Shown here one piece after another: positions 7,896 through 16,259 of a stretch of DNA of 64,000 bases. Made by a program: the position numbers and the translations under genes. The notes beneath the pieces are model-generated. The model ran no database searches. It saw only the letters and a program-made list of their open reading frames with translations, and was not told the DNA's origin. Source of the stretch: Verrucomicrobiota bacterium (GTDB lineage: Bacteria; Verrucomicrobiota; Kiritimatiellia; RFP12; UBA1067); NCBI GenBank assembly GCA_023269675.1, contig JAHFSX010000009.1, positions 116,521-180,520 of the forward strand. The letters are read 5' to 3'. How positions within the stretch are numbered: the first letter of the stretch is position 1; each line of letters starts with the position of its first letter.

Positions 7896-9334
7896 GCGTC
7901 CTCCCCACGGTCATAGGGCCCGGCCGCGAACTCGAAACGCTCGCGCCGCGTCCGCGTCGGCGAGGTGATGTCCGACCGGTCCTCGGGCGCGGCCGTGAGC
8001 GCCGCGAAATCGAAATCGTAAAACAGCATCATCAGCGCGTCGGCGCGGTTCGGCGAACGCGGAAACTTTTTCTTGTCGACCAGCTGCAGCGGCGAACTGT
8101 CCGCATCGTATTTGATGAACGCCAACTCTTCGCGCAGCGTATCGTCATCCGGCAGAATCACGCGCCCCTGCCGGATCAGCTTCGAGAGATTGAAATAGCC
8201 CTCGGCCCGCATGTTCGCGAACATCTTCGGATCCCGCGGCCGGCCGTTGAAATCAAAACGCCGCACCGAAACAACCTCCACACCATCCGAAACACCGGCG
8301 GCGTAAAGATGATCGATATGATTATTCACCGCCTGCCCGATGCCGCCATCGTCCGAATAGCAGGCGGACGGCACGATGCCGCAGAGCGCCAGATGATCTT
8401 TCAAGACCACCGCCTGATCCAACTCGTCCTTGAGGAAACCGGTCCACTCGAACCAGGCGCGGTTGCCGTCGCTCACCGCCAACACCTGTTCGTCGCCGCC
8501 GCCGGAATTGTCGAAACCGGCGTGGGCATACTGCCCGCGCCCGACGTGCGCCACGTCGCCGTGCATCGCCGCGTCCACGCACACCATGTCGAAAAGATGG
8601 CCCTGACCAGCCGAGACGAAATCCGCATAGATCATCGACTGGACCAACTCGGGCCGCAGATTGTGGATCTGGTGTTCAAGATCGGCCCGCTTCACCGGAT
8701 CGGACCAGAGGTGCGGACAATCCGAAGCCGGCACGCGGAATCCCTGCCACCGCTTGGAGTATTTATGAAACAGATCATAGAAAGGACCGTGCGCGGACCC
8801 CGGCGAAGACAGACAGATCCAGCGCGTCGCGTGGGCCCGCTCGAAGGCGTCGTAAATTGACTGCGGCAAGGTCTTGGCCTCGTCCATGATGATCAGGAGT
8901 TTCGAACCGACCGGCGCATGCCAGCCCTCGGCCTTGCCGGGATCGCTCGCAGAAAACGAAACGAGCCGACTGTTCAAGCCCGCAAACCGGCCCCACCCGT
9001 CGCCGAACTCCCAACCCGGATCCAAAAGTTTCGAACACCGGACCAGATGCGGATGAAGCTGCTCCTTGAGCTGCCGGTAGGAGCCGGAAGTCGTGACCGT
9101 CAGCGAATCCTTCTGCGTCTCCATGTGCCACAGGATCAGCGCAACCATCAGCGTCGAGGTCTTGCCGGATTCGTTGCAGGTACGCACCGCCACCCGCGCA
9201 CCTTCAAGCGACATGGCGTCCAAAACACGAATCTGCCAAGGATAAAGCGACATGTGGAGCCGCCCGGCGGCGTACCCGTCGGGAAAGGCCATCGCCATCA
9301 CATCCGCCTCGGACAATTTGCAAGAAGACTTCAT
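7892..9334 (-). CDS. terL: Terminase large subunit (packaging ATPase/nuclease)
   Basis: 480 residues, the usual size. The N-terminal ATPase has an unorthodox Walker A (RTCNESGKTST, residues 51-61) and Walker B LLIIMDEA (146-153), followed by a coupling motif region CLSSPG. The C-terminal nuclease part has acidic residues in HAGFDNSGGGDEQV, ACYSDDGGIG and a late SPNRADALMM helix, as in RNase H-fold terminases. It pumps DNA into the prohead through the portal encoded two genes downstream. Its start overlaps the preceding HTH gene by an ATGA, giving translational coupling. Confidence 0.9.
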   Translation of the reverse strand: MKSSCKLSEADVMAMAFPDGYAAGRLHMSLYPWQIRVLDAMSLEGARVAVRTCNESGKTSTLMVALILWHMETQKDSLTVTTSGSYRQLKEQLHPHLVRCSKLLDPGWEFGDGWGRFAGLNSRLVSFSASDPGKAEGWHAPVGSKLLIIMDEAKTLPQSIYDAFERAHATRWICLSSPGSAHGPFYDLFHKYSKRWQGFRVPASDCPHLWSDPVKRADLEHQIHNLRPELVQSMIYADFVSAGQGHLFDMVCVDAAMHGDVAHVGRGQYAHAGFDNSGGGDEQVLAVSDGNRAWFEWTGFLKDELDQAVVLKDHLALCGIVPSACYSDDGGIGQAVNNHIDHLYAAGVSDGVEVVSVRRFDFNGRPRDPKMFANMRAEGYFNLSKLIRQGRVILPDDDTLREELAFIKYDADSSPLQLVDKKKFPRSPNRADALMMLFYDFDFAALTAAPEDRSDITSPTRTRRERFEFAAGPYDRGEDA

Positions 9335-9729
9335 TGCATCGTGCGCCTCTGCTTGGAAACCGCTCCAGGGACAAATTTTTCGAACCGGATCAACGCCTTC
9401 CGCACCGTTTCGCGACTCACGCCGACCAAGGCCGCAATCTCATCAACGGCACCCAAAGGCACCCGGCCCTCAAACCGCTCGAAAATGGTCAACACCGCCC
9501 GCCGCTCGCCGTCGGGCGCTTCGCAGATCCACCGCGTCAAAGCCAACAGCCCGCACCGCTGCACCTTGTTGGCCTGCGCACACCAACACACGTACCGCAT
9601 CAGCAGCACGCCCTTGCCGGAAACCGCGGGCTCGTCGTAAAACCGATCCGGCTCCACCAAGGGAAAAACCGGACGGGGATCAGGCAAATCCTCATCACGC
9701 CCCAGCAGATCGTCGCCGTTACCGCCCAT
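9331..9729 (-). CDS. Helix-turn-helix protein upstream of the large terminase
   Basis: 132 residues from the ATG at 9729, which has a GGAGGG site; the in-frame extension to 9765 lacks one. The middle has VQRCGLLALTRWICEAPDGERRAVLTIFERFEGR and the C-terminus carries a clear helix-turn-helix, DEIAALVGVSRETVRKALIRFEKF (residues about 95-120), as in Crp or MarR-like DNA readers. It may bind the packaging site or regulate the late operon. It is the first gene of the terL-portal-capsid run and lies just after the long gene-free region. Confidence 0.6.
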   Translation of the reverse strand: MGGNGDDLLGRDEDLPDPRPVFPLVEPDRFYDEPAVSGKGVLLMRYVCWCAQANKVQRCGLLALTRWICEAPDGERRAVLTIFERFEGRVPLGAVDEIAALVGVSRETVRKALIRFEKFVPGAVSKQRRTMQ

Positions 9730-9774
9730 AAACCGCCCTCCGATGCCGCGAATGATGCACAACACACGCCAACA

Positions 9775-9795
9775 TTGTCAACTAGCAAATGTTAG
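9775..9795 (-). promoter_or_regulatory. Late-operon promoter -35 with operator-like motif
   Basis: On the minus strand a TTGACA -35 hexamer (9775-9780) lies about 45 bases before the ATG at 9729. A possible but weak -10 follows at 16-19 bases. Directly upstream is CTAGCAAATGTTAG (9782-9795), an imperfect palindrome shared with sites at 15,175, 24,589 and 27,876, and therefore a candidate phage regulator site. Confidence 0.5.
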
Positions 9796-10079
9796 TCGCA
9801 CATATCGGCTAACATGAAAAACGAGCCAACCACATATCTCTTTCTCTTAAATCTAAATGCTCTATAAGGTGCAAACCGGAACGAGAGGGAAAATCTCCCC
9901 CCTTAAGAAGGGAATAAAGAACCTGGAACACCCGTACGGAGGGAGAATCTCCCTAGGTCCAAAAAGAACACGAAGACGAACACCGCAACCCATACGCGCA
10001 CTGAAAAACCCGAACCTTCCGGGGTAGGATCAGACAGGCTCGTTCCGGAAAAAAGACATCGAAATAGCTGTTAGGGGGT

Positions 10080-10450
10080 CCGAGAGAGGCGACAGGCACC
10101 CAAGAGAGGCGGCGGAGCGTCCGAGAGAGGCGACGACACCCAAAATCACCCCGAGAGAGGCGTCGAGGCGGTCCAGAAGAGGCGACGAGGGGTCCGAGAG
10201 GGCGAAAACACCCGAAAAGCACCACCGAGAGGCGGCGAGGAGGCCCAGAGCGGCGGCGAGGGGTCCGAGAAGGCGAAAACAACCAAAATCACCACCACGA
10301 GAGCCGAAAACACCCACCGGAGAGGCGACGACACCCCCAGAACACCGAAAGTCGACCCCTGAGAGCGCCGAAAACACCCACCAGAGAGGCGACGGCACCC
10401 CCAGAACACCGAAAATCACACCGGAGAGGCGGCGAAAAGGGTCCACTGAA
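10080..10450. repeat. Degenerate purine-rich repeat array (GAGAGGCGACGA core)
   Basis: About twelve copies of a core close to GAGAGGCGRCGA recur every 20-60 bases, joined by CACCC, CCGAAAACACC and CAGAACACCGAAA pieces. One strand is strongly purine-rich. The frames through it give repetitive low-complexity peptides and no ribosome sites, so it is treated as a decayed minisatellite-like array, not a gene. Confidence 0.65.
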
Positions 10451-10694
10451 CCGAAAAAGGAGGTCTGCGACTCCCGCGAACCCTCGGACGGAGGATCAAA
10501 ACCACCCCGAAGATCCGAAACCGGTCCGAAAAGGCAGAAAAACTCACCTCCGCGCCGAAAGCAGAACGTTTGTTCTCCATCACCGGAAAAACACCCCTAC
10601 GACACCACCCCGACGGACGCGAAGCCGCTCAATGACCATCGTCTGAACGTTTTTCCGGTAAAAACAACCCCCGCAACCTCGGTCGCCGCCCCCA

Positions 10695-11446
10695 CGCCCG
10701 CAGGATAGCGGGCGGAGAGGGGGGCGGCTCCCTCGCACCGGTGCCGCCGCCGCAGGATAGCGGCGGGGGACACGGCACCTTAATCGGGCTCCGCCCGAAC
10801 GAGAGACGACACCCCCGACGCCGCGCACGGCCGCAGGATAGCGGCCGGAGAAGCGCGGCTGCGCCTGTTCAACCTACTCCCGCCGGCGCTGACGCGCCTC
10901 TCACCGGTCCGTAAGGGTTCCCCTCAACCTAACCCGACCCGACCGGCGGCGCACGCCCGCAGGATAGCGGGCGGACACTGCGCCGCCTGCATCGGCCTGC
11001 GCCCCGCGCGGGATAGCGCGGGGCTTGCAGGCCTCTTTGCCCCGCAGAAACGTTGTGTTCTCGCGTCGGTGCCGATGACCAGCGCATCGCGACCGGCGCA
11101 CATCTCGGTCGTTCCTCCCTCGAAGGCGCCTCTCGCCGGCCGCTGCCCCTCCCCCCCGCCGCACGCCGCCGCAGGATAGCGGCGGCGGCGCTAGCGCTGC
11201 GGCGGGGACCGCCCGCAGGATAGCGGGCGGAGATGGGAGGGGCTTCGCTAGCCTTCGCCCCGGCCGGTTGTGTTCGTACCGGAGGCCCGCATCCCCCGGG
11301 GCTCAGGCTGCCGGCTCGCCGCCACGGGTAGGGGCTAGGGGGGCACATCCCCCCAAACCCCCTTGACACGCTCGGTCAGGCCTCCTCTGCCGCGCCGCCC
11401 ATTCGCCGCGGATAGCGGCGGCCGGCCCGCAGGATAGCGGGCCGGC
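10695..11446. repeat. Array of nine hairpins with a conserved AGGATA loop and variable GC stems
   Basis: Each element is a perfect 6-10 bp GC stem closing a 5-6 base loop read AGGATA (GGGATA or GGATA in two). Positions: 10,695-10,714; 10,747-10,766; 10,828-10,847; 10,954-10,973; 11,001-11,024; 11,164-11,187; 11,209-11,230; 11,404-11,420; 11,421-11,446. The stems differ (for example CGCCCGC/GCGGGCG, CCGCCGC/GCGGCGG, CGGCCGC/GCGGCCG, GCCCCGCGC/GCGCGGGGC, GCCGGCCCGC/GCGGGCCGGC), yet both arms always match. The first base of every 3' arm is G and the last of every 5' arm is C. Confidence 0.85.
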
Positions 11447-12097
11447 TGGCGGCGCGGCTCGTCGGCCTTCCCTCGCTCCAGCGGCCCGCAGCGTCCCGCC
11501 CTGGGGCAACCTCGGAGCCTGGATACAGTCTCCTCGGCGGCTCCGGGCCGGGCGTCCGTCTCCGCTTGAAGCCGGAGCCGGCCGTGCCGTCCCGCCGCCG
11601 TCCCCGGCGGTCCGCCCCAGCGGGCCTTGTTCCCCACAGGGTCACAATGCAGCGCGCTCCGGCCGCCGGGCGGCCTGCGCAGCGGCGGGGGAGGTTTCCC
11701 CCCGGCCCCCTCAGCGCCCGCGCACCCCGCCCGATCCCGCCCGAGACCGCCGCCTTGCCGCGCCCCCCCGCCAGTCTCCCCCCTCCACCCCCCTCTGGGC
11801 GACCCCCCCAATTAAGGCACGCTAGGGGGGGGAGACTTCGGCGGGCGTCGCCGAAGCTCCGCCCGCTCTGGGGGGACCGCGGCGGCTGCAAATCCACCAT
11901 GCGGCAGCCGCCCTTCGGGCTGCGGCGGCGGCTCGGGACCCCGGGATCGGAGCGGGGACGCGCGGCGGCCGGGCCCCTCGGGGCGCGCTCGTATTCCTCG
12001 CCCTGCCCCTCGGGTCCCGGCCGCCGCGCTTGCGCGGGCTTACCCACCCGGCGGCCTTCGGCGGCAGCGCCGCCTCGGCCGCCACGACGGGAGGCAG

Positions 12098-13500
12098 GCG
12101 GCAAACGCGCTTCGCGCCGTTGCCGCTTTCCCGCGAAACGGGGCCCCGGCCGAACAGGCGGACGCCGCTCCGCGCCGCCCGCCCGCCCGCCGGCCGGTTC
12201 CCCTCCCGGACCCTCTCTTCCAGCAGTTCAATCAGCAGCCGGTGGCAGGCGTAACGTTCAGATCCGGCTACGTCTCTGAACGGTTACGCCGTCCCGGACC
12301 CGGCGCGGCGTCCGCCGGCGCAAGCGCCGATCAGCCGCCGCAACCCTGACCGTCCGCCTTGGCGGCGTCCGGAACCGGAACCCACCGGTGGCAAGCGGCA
12401 AACGTGCCGGGCACCGTTGCCGCTTCTCCGTCTACCCAGCCCGGCCGAACAGGCGGACGTCGCTACGCGCCGGCCGCCCGCCGGCCGGTTCCCCTCCCGG
12501 ACCCTCTCTTCCAGCAGTTCAATCAGCAGCCGGTGGCAGGCGTAACGTTCAGATCCGGCTACGTCTCTGAACGGTTACGCCGTCCCGGACCCGGCGCGGC
12601 GTCCGCCGCCGCTGCGCGTCGAGCGGCCCGCCGCAACCCCGACCGGCCGCCCCATGACGGCCGGCATCGGAACCCACACGCCCACGGGCTCCCGCGCCCG
12701 CCGCTGCTGCGCAGCCATACGCCGTCGGCCCCTTCCGCCTCTCGCCTTTCGTCCGCGCATCCGCCCCGCATACGGGAACGTCTGCGCTACCGCCAGGCGT
12801 CAGCGTCGGTGCCGCCGCCGTACGGTCTCCGGCGGTCGCTCACGCGGTTGGCATCTGGCCGGGAGGCGCGCCGTCCGCCGTCCTCAGTCGCAAGCTCCCT
12901 GCGGCGTCGGCCGGCGCGTCCACCGGCCCCGGTCCCGATCACGCGCGGCGGACCGAGGAGGCCCGCCGCTTATGACTCGCGCGCCCGCCGCTGCTTGTTC
13001 GCGCCCCGCGCCGGGATACCGCCGCAGCGCTCACGCGCAGCCATACCGCTCCGGCCCCTGCCTCGGCTCGCCCCGCGCCGCCGGCGTCCATTCGTCCGGA
13101 CTACCGGCCTCGGTGTTGCCGCCGCGGCGCGCTCGCCTCCTGGGGTCCGTCACGGTACGGTCACCGGCGGCCGCTACCGCAGCGTGCATCACGGCGGCCA
13201 GCGCGCCGGTCCGCTTCCTCGCAAGCTCCTTGCGGCCCGGCGCGCACGCCGCCGTTTCCAAAGCCCCAGTGCGGCGGCCCCGTCGCTGCGCGCCGCGGGC
13301 CGCCGCCAACCCTGACCGGCCGCCTGGCGGCGTCCGGCATGGCAGCGCCTCAGTGGCAGGCGTAACGTTTTGATCCGGCTACGTCTCAAAACGTTACGCC
13401 GTCCCGCACCCGGCGCGGCATCCGCCGCCGCTGCGCGTCGATCGGCCGCCGCCCGGTTTCCCTCCCGGACCCTCTCATCCAGCAGTTCAATCAGCAGACC
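12098..13500. repeat. Long diverged repeats carrying compensated hairpins
   Basis: Copies at about 12,098-12,330, 12,395-12,640 and 13,310-13,500 share blocks: a GCGGCAAACG...CGTTGCCGC hairpin (first two copies), CTCCCGGACCCTCTC, CCAGCAGTTCAATCAGCAG, a GGCGTAAC...GTTACGCC hairpin (12,248-12,290; 12,539-12,581; 13,359-13,400) and GACCCGGCGCGGCGTCCGCCG (last base pairs approximate). Further weaker units with GTACGGTCACCGGCGG and TCGCAAGCTCC hairpins occur up to about 13,960. In the third copy both arms of the hairpin have changed together (GTTCAGA/TCTGAAC to GTTTTGA/TCAAAAC) while the loop TCCGGCTACG is unchanged. Confidence 0.75.
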
Positions 13501-13544
13501 AAAACGAAGATCCAAAAGGCGAAGACCCAGATCAAAACCCACCT

Positions 13545-13629
13545 GGGGGGGCGACGCGTCCCCCCGCGGCGAGCTTCCCCGGCCGGCTACAGCCGGGGCG
13601 ATCTCGCCGACTCCCCCCGATACCCGACG
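13545..13629 (+). ncRNA. 85-base structured element, copy 1 (candidate RNA)
   Basis: It reads as a G-run/C-run hairpin (GGGGGGCGACGCGTCCCCCC), then GGCGAG, a CCCCGGC...GCCGGGG hairpin and CTCGCC closing an outer stem, then CCCCCCGATACCCGACG. A second copy lies at 18,013-18,097 in the same orientation with differences in the hairpin tip. Assignment to the plus strand as RNA is a guess based on the second copy following a rightward operon. Confidence 0.4.
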
Positions 13630-14306
13630 CCCCGGCAAGGCAGCGCGCTCCACGCACGGCGCGTGCATGCGCACGCCATACCGGCCCGGAACCGGCCCGC
13701 CCCCGCGGCGCTGAGTGGAGACACGACCCGGCGCGCGCGGGGCCGGGCCTTGCCGGCCGGTGCCAGTCGCAAGCTCCCTGGCAGCCGGCCGCCATCCGGG
13801 CCGGTACGGTCACCGCCGCGCGTTCACGCAGTGGCATCTCTGTCGGCCAGCGCGCAGGCCCGCCAGTCGCAGGCTCCTTTGCGGGCCTTGCGCGTTCGCC
13901 GCCAACTCAAAACCCCAGTGCGGACGGCCGCCGCCGCTGCGCGTCGATCGGCCGCCGCCTTCCGGGCGCGCGCGGCGGCAGCCTGTCCGGCGGGCAGCGG
14001 TCCGGGAGCATGGATACAAGCCCCGGCCCGCAACCCCGCCGGCCCGCCGGCTCCCGCCACAACGCGCCCACCCAAAGACAACGTCGATTACCGCGCCGGT
14101 TAAGCGCGGCAGACCTCGCTCGCGCGTCCGGACCCCAAGCGCCGCGAGCGGGCTAGTCCGCCACCCTCCCGCAAGCGCCGCTCAGGGGCCGGAGGCCGCT
14201 CACTCGGAACAGGGATAGACGCCGCCGGATTTGGCGGCTGTATCGGCTCCGCCCGCGTCCCGTCACGCGGGGTTACGCTGCGCGTCGGCCCTGCGGGGCG
14301 TGGCAA

Positions 14307-14349
14307 GCGGTGTAGCAAACCCGCGCTTGCGTGCGGTCTGCTACACCGC
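14307..14349. other. Long hairpin near the terminase small-subunit end
   Basis: Perfect 11-bp arms GCGGTGTAGCA and TGCTACACCGC enclose a 21-base GC-rich loop. It lies about 200 bases downstream of the terminase small-subunit stop on the minus strand. It may be a transcription terminator without a T-run or part of a packaging site. Confidence 0.45.
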
Positions 14350-14553
14350 ACACCGGCCATGAAACCACACCGCCGAGAAGCCGCCGCCGGGGGAGTCGGT
14401 GCGGCGGCCCGCAAGCCAGGCCGCGCACACACGGGGGAAGGGGGGAACCGCGGGGGAAGGGGGGGGGAGTCCCAAAATCGGGGGGGAGGGGCACCCCACC
14501 CCACGTCTGACCGCAAAAAAAATATAGAAAAACACACAGAATTCCGGCGCACA

Positions 14554-15105
14554 TCAGGGGGCCACGACCGCCACCGGCTCCGCATCCACAACCGAAGCCG
14601 CCACACGCTCACGTTCAGTACGCACCGCCGCCATCATGCGCGCGAACTCGACGGGATTCTCGATCTTGACCACACCCAAAACACCCGAAACATTCACATT
14701 GGAATTCTGTTCGATCTCGATTTTAAGCGGCGTATCAAGCCCGAGACTCTTTTCCATGGAATCAAGCGCATGCAACCGATCAGCCGCGTTTCGCGCATGC
14801 TCCGCAATGTGCTTGCGCTTCTCCAGCAGATAGCGCCGGTCGACACCCAACGCCTGAATCGCCTCCTCACGCAAACACTGGATGCGCGCCCGCACGGCCG
14901 GGTCGCGCATCAGCCGGGCCGCAGACGCGGAAGCCGCGTCACGGTCCGTCGCCCCGAACGCCCGGCAATAGGCCTCGGTGTTGTTGCCCCAACACTCGCC
15001 CGAAACCTCCTGGCAAAACACCTCGCGCTTGCGCGACCGCATGGCCTGGGCCGCGGGCGCAAACTGCTTGTCATGGTCAAAAAGATCTGGCAACGGCGCG
15101 TTCAT
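14554..15105 (-). CDS. terS: Terminase small subunit
   Basis: 183 residues. The segment KREVFCQEVSGECWGNNTEAYCRAFGATDRDAASASAARLMRDPAVRARIQCLREEAIQ matches the small terminase pattern (F..EyL.g.n.t.AY..aGy....A...a.rLL.dp.V..ri), a DNA-recognition HTH followed by a helical oligomerisation region. It recognises the packaging site and hands DNA to the large subunit. Unusually it is separated from terL by about 5 kb. It is divergent from the replication module. The ribosome site is weak. A Val/Ala-rich tail ends the protein. Confidence 0.8.
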   Translation of the reverse strand: MNAPLPDLFDHDKQFAPAAQAMRSRKREVFCQEVSGECWGNNTEAYCRAFGATDRDAASASAARLMRDPAVRARIQCLREEAIQALGVDRRYLLEKRKHIAEHARNAADRLHALDSMEKSLGLDTPLKIEIEQNSNVNVSGVLGVVKIENPVEFARMMAAVRTERERVAASVVDAEPVAVVAP

Positions 15106-15166
15106 GGAACAAAAGTACCAGAAACGACCAAAAAGACAAATAGAAAAAACGAGTAACCAATAGGGA

Positions 15167-15196
15167 TTGACAGTCGCTAATAGCGAATGTTATCTT
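15167..15196 (+). promoter_or_regulatory. Promoter of the replication operon with overlapping operator
   Basis: A TTGACA -35 (15,167-15,172), 18-base spacer and TATCTT -10 (15,191-15,196) precede the HTH gene at 15,205. The spacer contains the perfect palindrome CGCTAATAGCG (15,175-15,185), which continues into GAATGTTA. The motif GCTAWTAGSGAATGTT recurs upstream of the HTH gene at 27,851. A bound regulator would cover the core promoter. Confidence 0.7.
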
Positions 15197-15204
15197 CAAA
15201 CATC

Positions 15205-15429
15205 ATGAAAGAGAAAACAAAAACCGCGAAAACAGACAGGGAACAACCCGAAAAACACGACAAACTGCTTAAAACCACCGAAGTCGCCGCCCTGCTGCGA
15301 TGCACAACGCGCTCCGTACACGCCTGGTCAAAACAAGGACTGCTGCGGCCGATCCGGCTGCCAGGCCGGAAATTGCCGATCGGATTTCTCGAAAGCGAAG
15401 TCTTAAAACTTCTCAATCCCCGGCCATGA
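15205..15429 (+). CDS. MerR/excisionase-type HTH DNA-binding protein
   Basis: 74 residues from the ATG at 15,205, the start best placed relative to the -10 at 15,191. A charged N-terminal tail precedes a winged-helix excisionase-like domain: LLKTTEVAALLRCTTRSVHAWSKQGLL, then a wing and the helix FLESEVLKLLN. Such proteins act as excisionases or early-operon regulators. As first gene of the rightward replication operon, behind an operator-bearing promoter, it is most likely an early regulator or recombination directionality factor. Confidence 0.7.
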   Translation: MKEKTKTAKTDREQPEKHDKLLKTTEVAALLRCTTRSVHAWSKQGLLRPIRLPGRKLPIGFLESEVLKLLNPRP

Positions 15430-15430
15430 A

Positions 15431-15799
15431 ATGCCCATCGCACCCATCACAGAACGATGGATACCCGTTCCCATACAACGGGCGCTGACACTCGGCAACC
15501 GAACCGACGGCAACACGGTGTTGCTCTGGCTCTCCATGATGAACGACGCCAAGAAAAACGAGAACGGCCACACGCAAAGAGCCCTCAGCGAAATCGAAAA
15601 AGAAATCCACCTCTCACCGAAAACCATCAGGAAATGCACGAAAAACCTGATCGCCGCCAAACTCATCGAGCCAGTCGTGGACCGGAAAAAACCGAGCAGG
15701 GAAAAAAAGTTCGCGGTAACACCCCTGGCAGCCTTCCAAAAAACGAACCCGCCGCCACCCGAAAAGAAAAGCAAACCGATCGGAGACTGGGAACTATGA
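15431..15799 (+). CDS. Winged-helix phage replication-module protein
   Basis: 122 residues. Residues 20-85 have the helix pattern of a winged helix (TVLLWLSMMNDAKKNENGHTQRALSEIEKEIHLSPKTIRKCTKNLIAAKLIEPV), as in phage replication initiators or plasmid replication-type regulators. The C-terminus is a Lys/Pro-rich tail ending KPIGDWEL. The next gene ends almost identically (KPIGDWSL). The stop overlaps the next start (ATGA at 15,796). The DNA that encodes GDW also supplies the ribosome site for the following gene. Confidence 0.55.
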   Translation: MPIAPITERWIPVPIQRALTLGNRTDGNTVLLWLSMMNDAKKNENGHTQRALSEIEKEIHLSPKTIRKCTKNLIAAKLIEPVVDRKKPSREKKFAVTPLAAFQKTNPPPPEKKSKPIGDWEL

Positions 15800-16059
15800 A
15801 AACGCCGACCAAACCCCGCCACAAATTCACGCCGCCCACCGCCGCGGAAGTCGCGGACTATGCGGCCGGCCTCAAGATGCCAGACCCACACAAGATCGCC
15901 GAACAATTCATCGACTGCTACGCACCCGAATGGCGCGACACCTTCAACCGCCCGATCCGAAACTGGAAAATGAAATTCCGCCAGGTCTGGGCCAAACGCC
16001 GCGAACGTCCGACAAAAAGCATCCACAAACAAAAACCCATAGGAGATTGGAGCCTCTGA
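15796..16059 (+). CDS. DnaT/helicase-loader-like small replication protein
   Basis: 87 residues, starting in the ATGA overlap with the previous gene. The core FTPPTAAEVADYAAGLKMPDPHKIAEQFIDCYAPEWRDTFNRPIRNWKMKFRQVW follows the pattern seen in phage replication proteins that precede DnaB helicases (F.PPT.eEV..Y...........F..yY...W......i.nW......W). It may load the helicase encoded two genes later. It ends with KPIGDWSL, like its neighbour, and its stop overlaps the next start (TGATG). Confidence 0.55.
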   Translation: MKTPTKPRHKFTPPTAAEVADYAAGLKMPDPHKIAEQFIDCYAPEWRDTFNRPIRNWKMKFRQVWAKRRERPTKSIHKQKPIGDWSL

Positions 16060-16250
16060 TGAACTGCTACGAAGCGCGCGAGCGCCTGACGGCCCTCGCG
16101 CTTCAACACGGCGACCACATGCCACTCGAATTCTCCGTGCTGACCGCCACCGGCGACGAACTGGACACCGAAACCGCCTACGTCGAAATCACAGAAATCG
16201 AAAGCGTCATCAAACACAACGGCCGCCGCATCATCGCGCTAAAAGCCTGA
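16059..16250 (+). CDS. Small hypothetical protein in the replication operon
   Basis: 63 residues. The ATG overlaps the upstream stop, and an AGGAG site lies inside the end of the upstream gene. The helical N-terminus (EARERLTALALQHGDHM) is followed by a beta-rich part (LEFSVLTATGDELDTETAYVEITEIESVI). No family is recognised. It lies 9 bases before the helicase start, so it is clearly co-translated with the replication proteins. Confidence 0.6.
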   Translation: MNCYEARERLTALALQHGDHMPLEFSVLTATGDELDTETAYVEITEIESVIKHNGRRIIALKA

Positions 16251-16259
16251 AAGGTCACC

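Larger units (their letters stand above)
9766..14553. other. 4.8-kb gene-free, hairpin-rich region within the phage packaging module
   Basis: No ORF here has a ribosome site, family motif or plausible residue composition. The long frames are Arg/Pro/Ala/Gly-rich products of GC bias and overlap each other on both strands. Contents from left to right: a promoter/operator (9775-9795); two copies of the palindrome GGGARAATCTCCC (9887-9899 and 9941-9953); a degenerate purine-rich array (10,080-10,450); nine AGGATA-loop hairpins (10,695-11,446); a repeat family with long hairpins (12,098-13,500); an 85-base structured element (13,545-13,629); and an 11-bp hairpin (14,307-14,349). It separates the two terminase subunit genes. 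Confidence 0.7.

Noticed and set aside
10030..10446. 138-codon minus-strand ORF through the purine-rich array
   Set aside because: The peptide is a low-complexity by-product of the repeat, equally open in two other frames, and has no start signal.
10695..11446. AGGATA hairpin array as a CRISPR
   Set aside because: Spacing is irregular, only the loop is conserved and no cas genes are present.
9953..14612. Many long ORFs on both strands in the gene-free block
   Set aside because: They overlap each other on opposite strands, lack ribosome sites and family motifs, and are Arg/Pro/Ala/Gly-rich as expected from GC-rich repeats.
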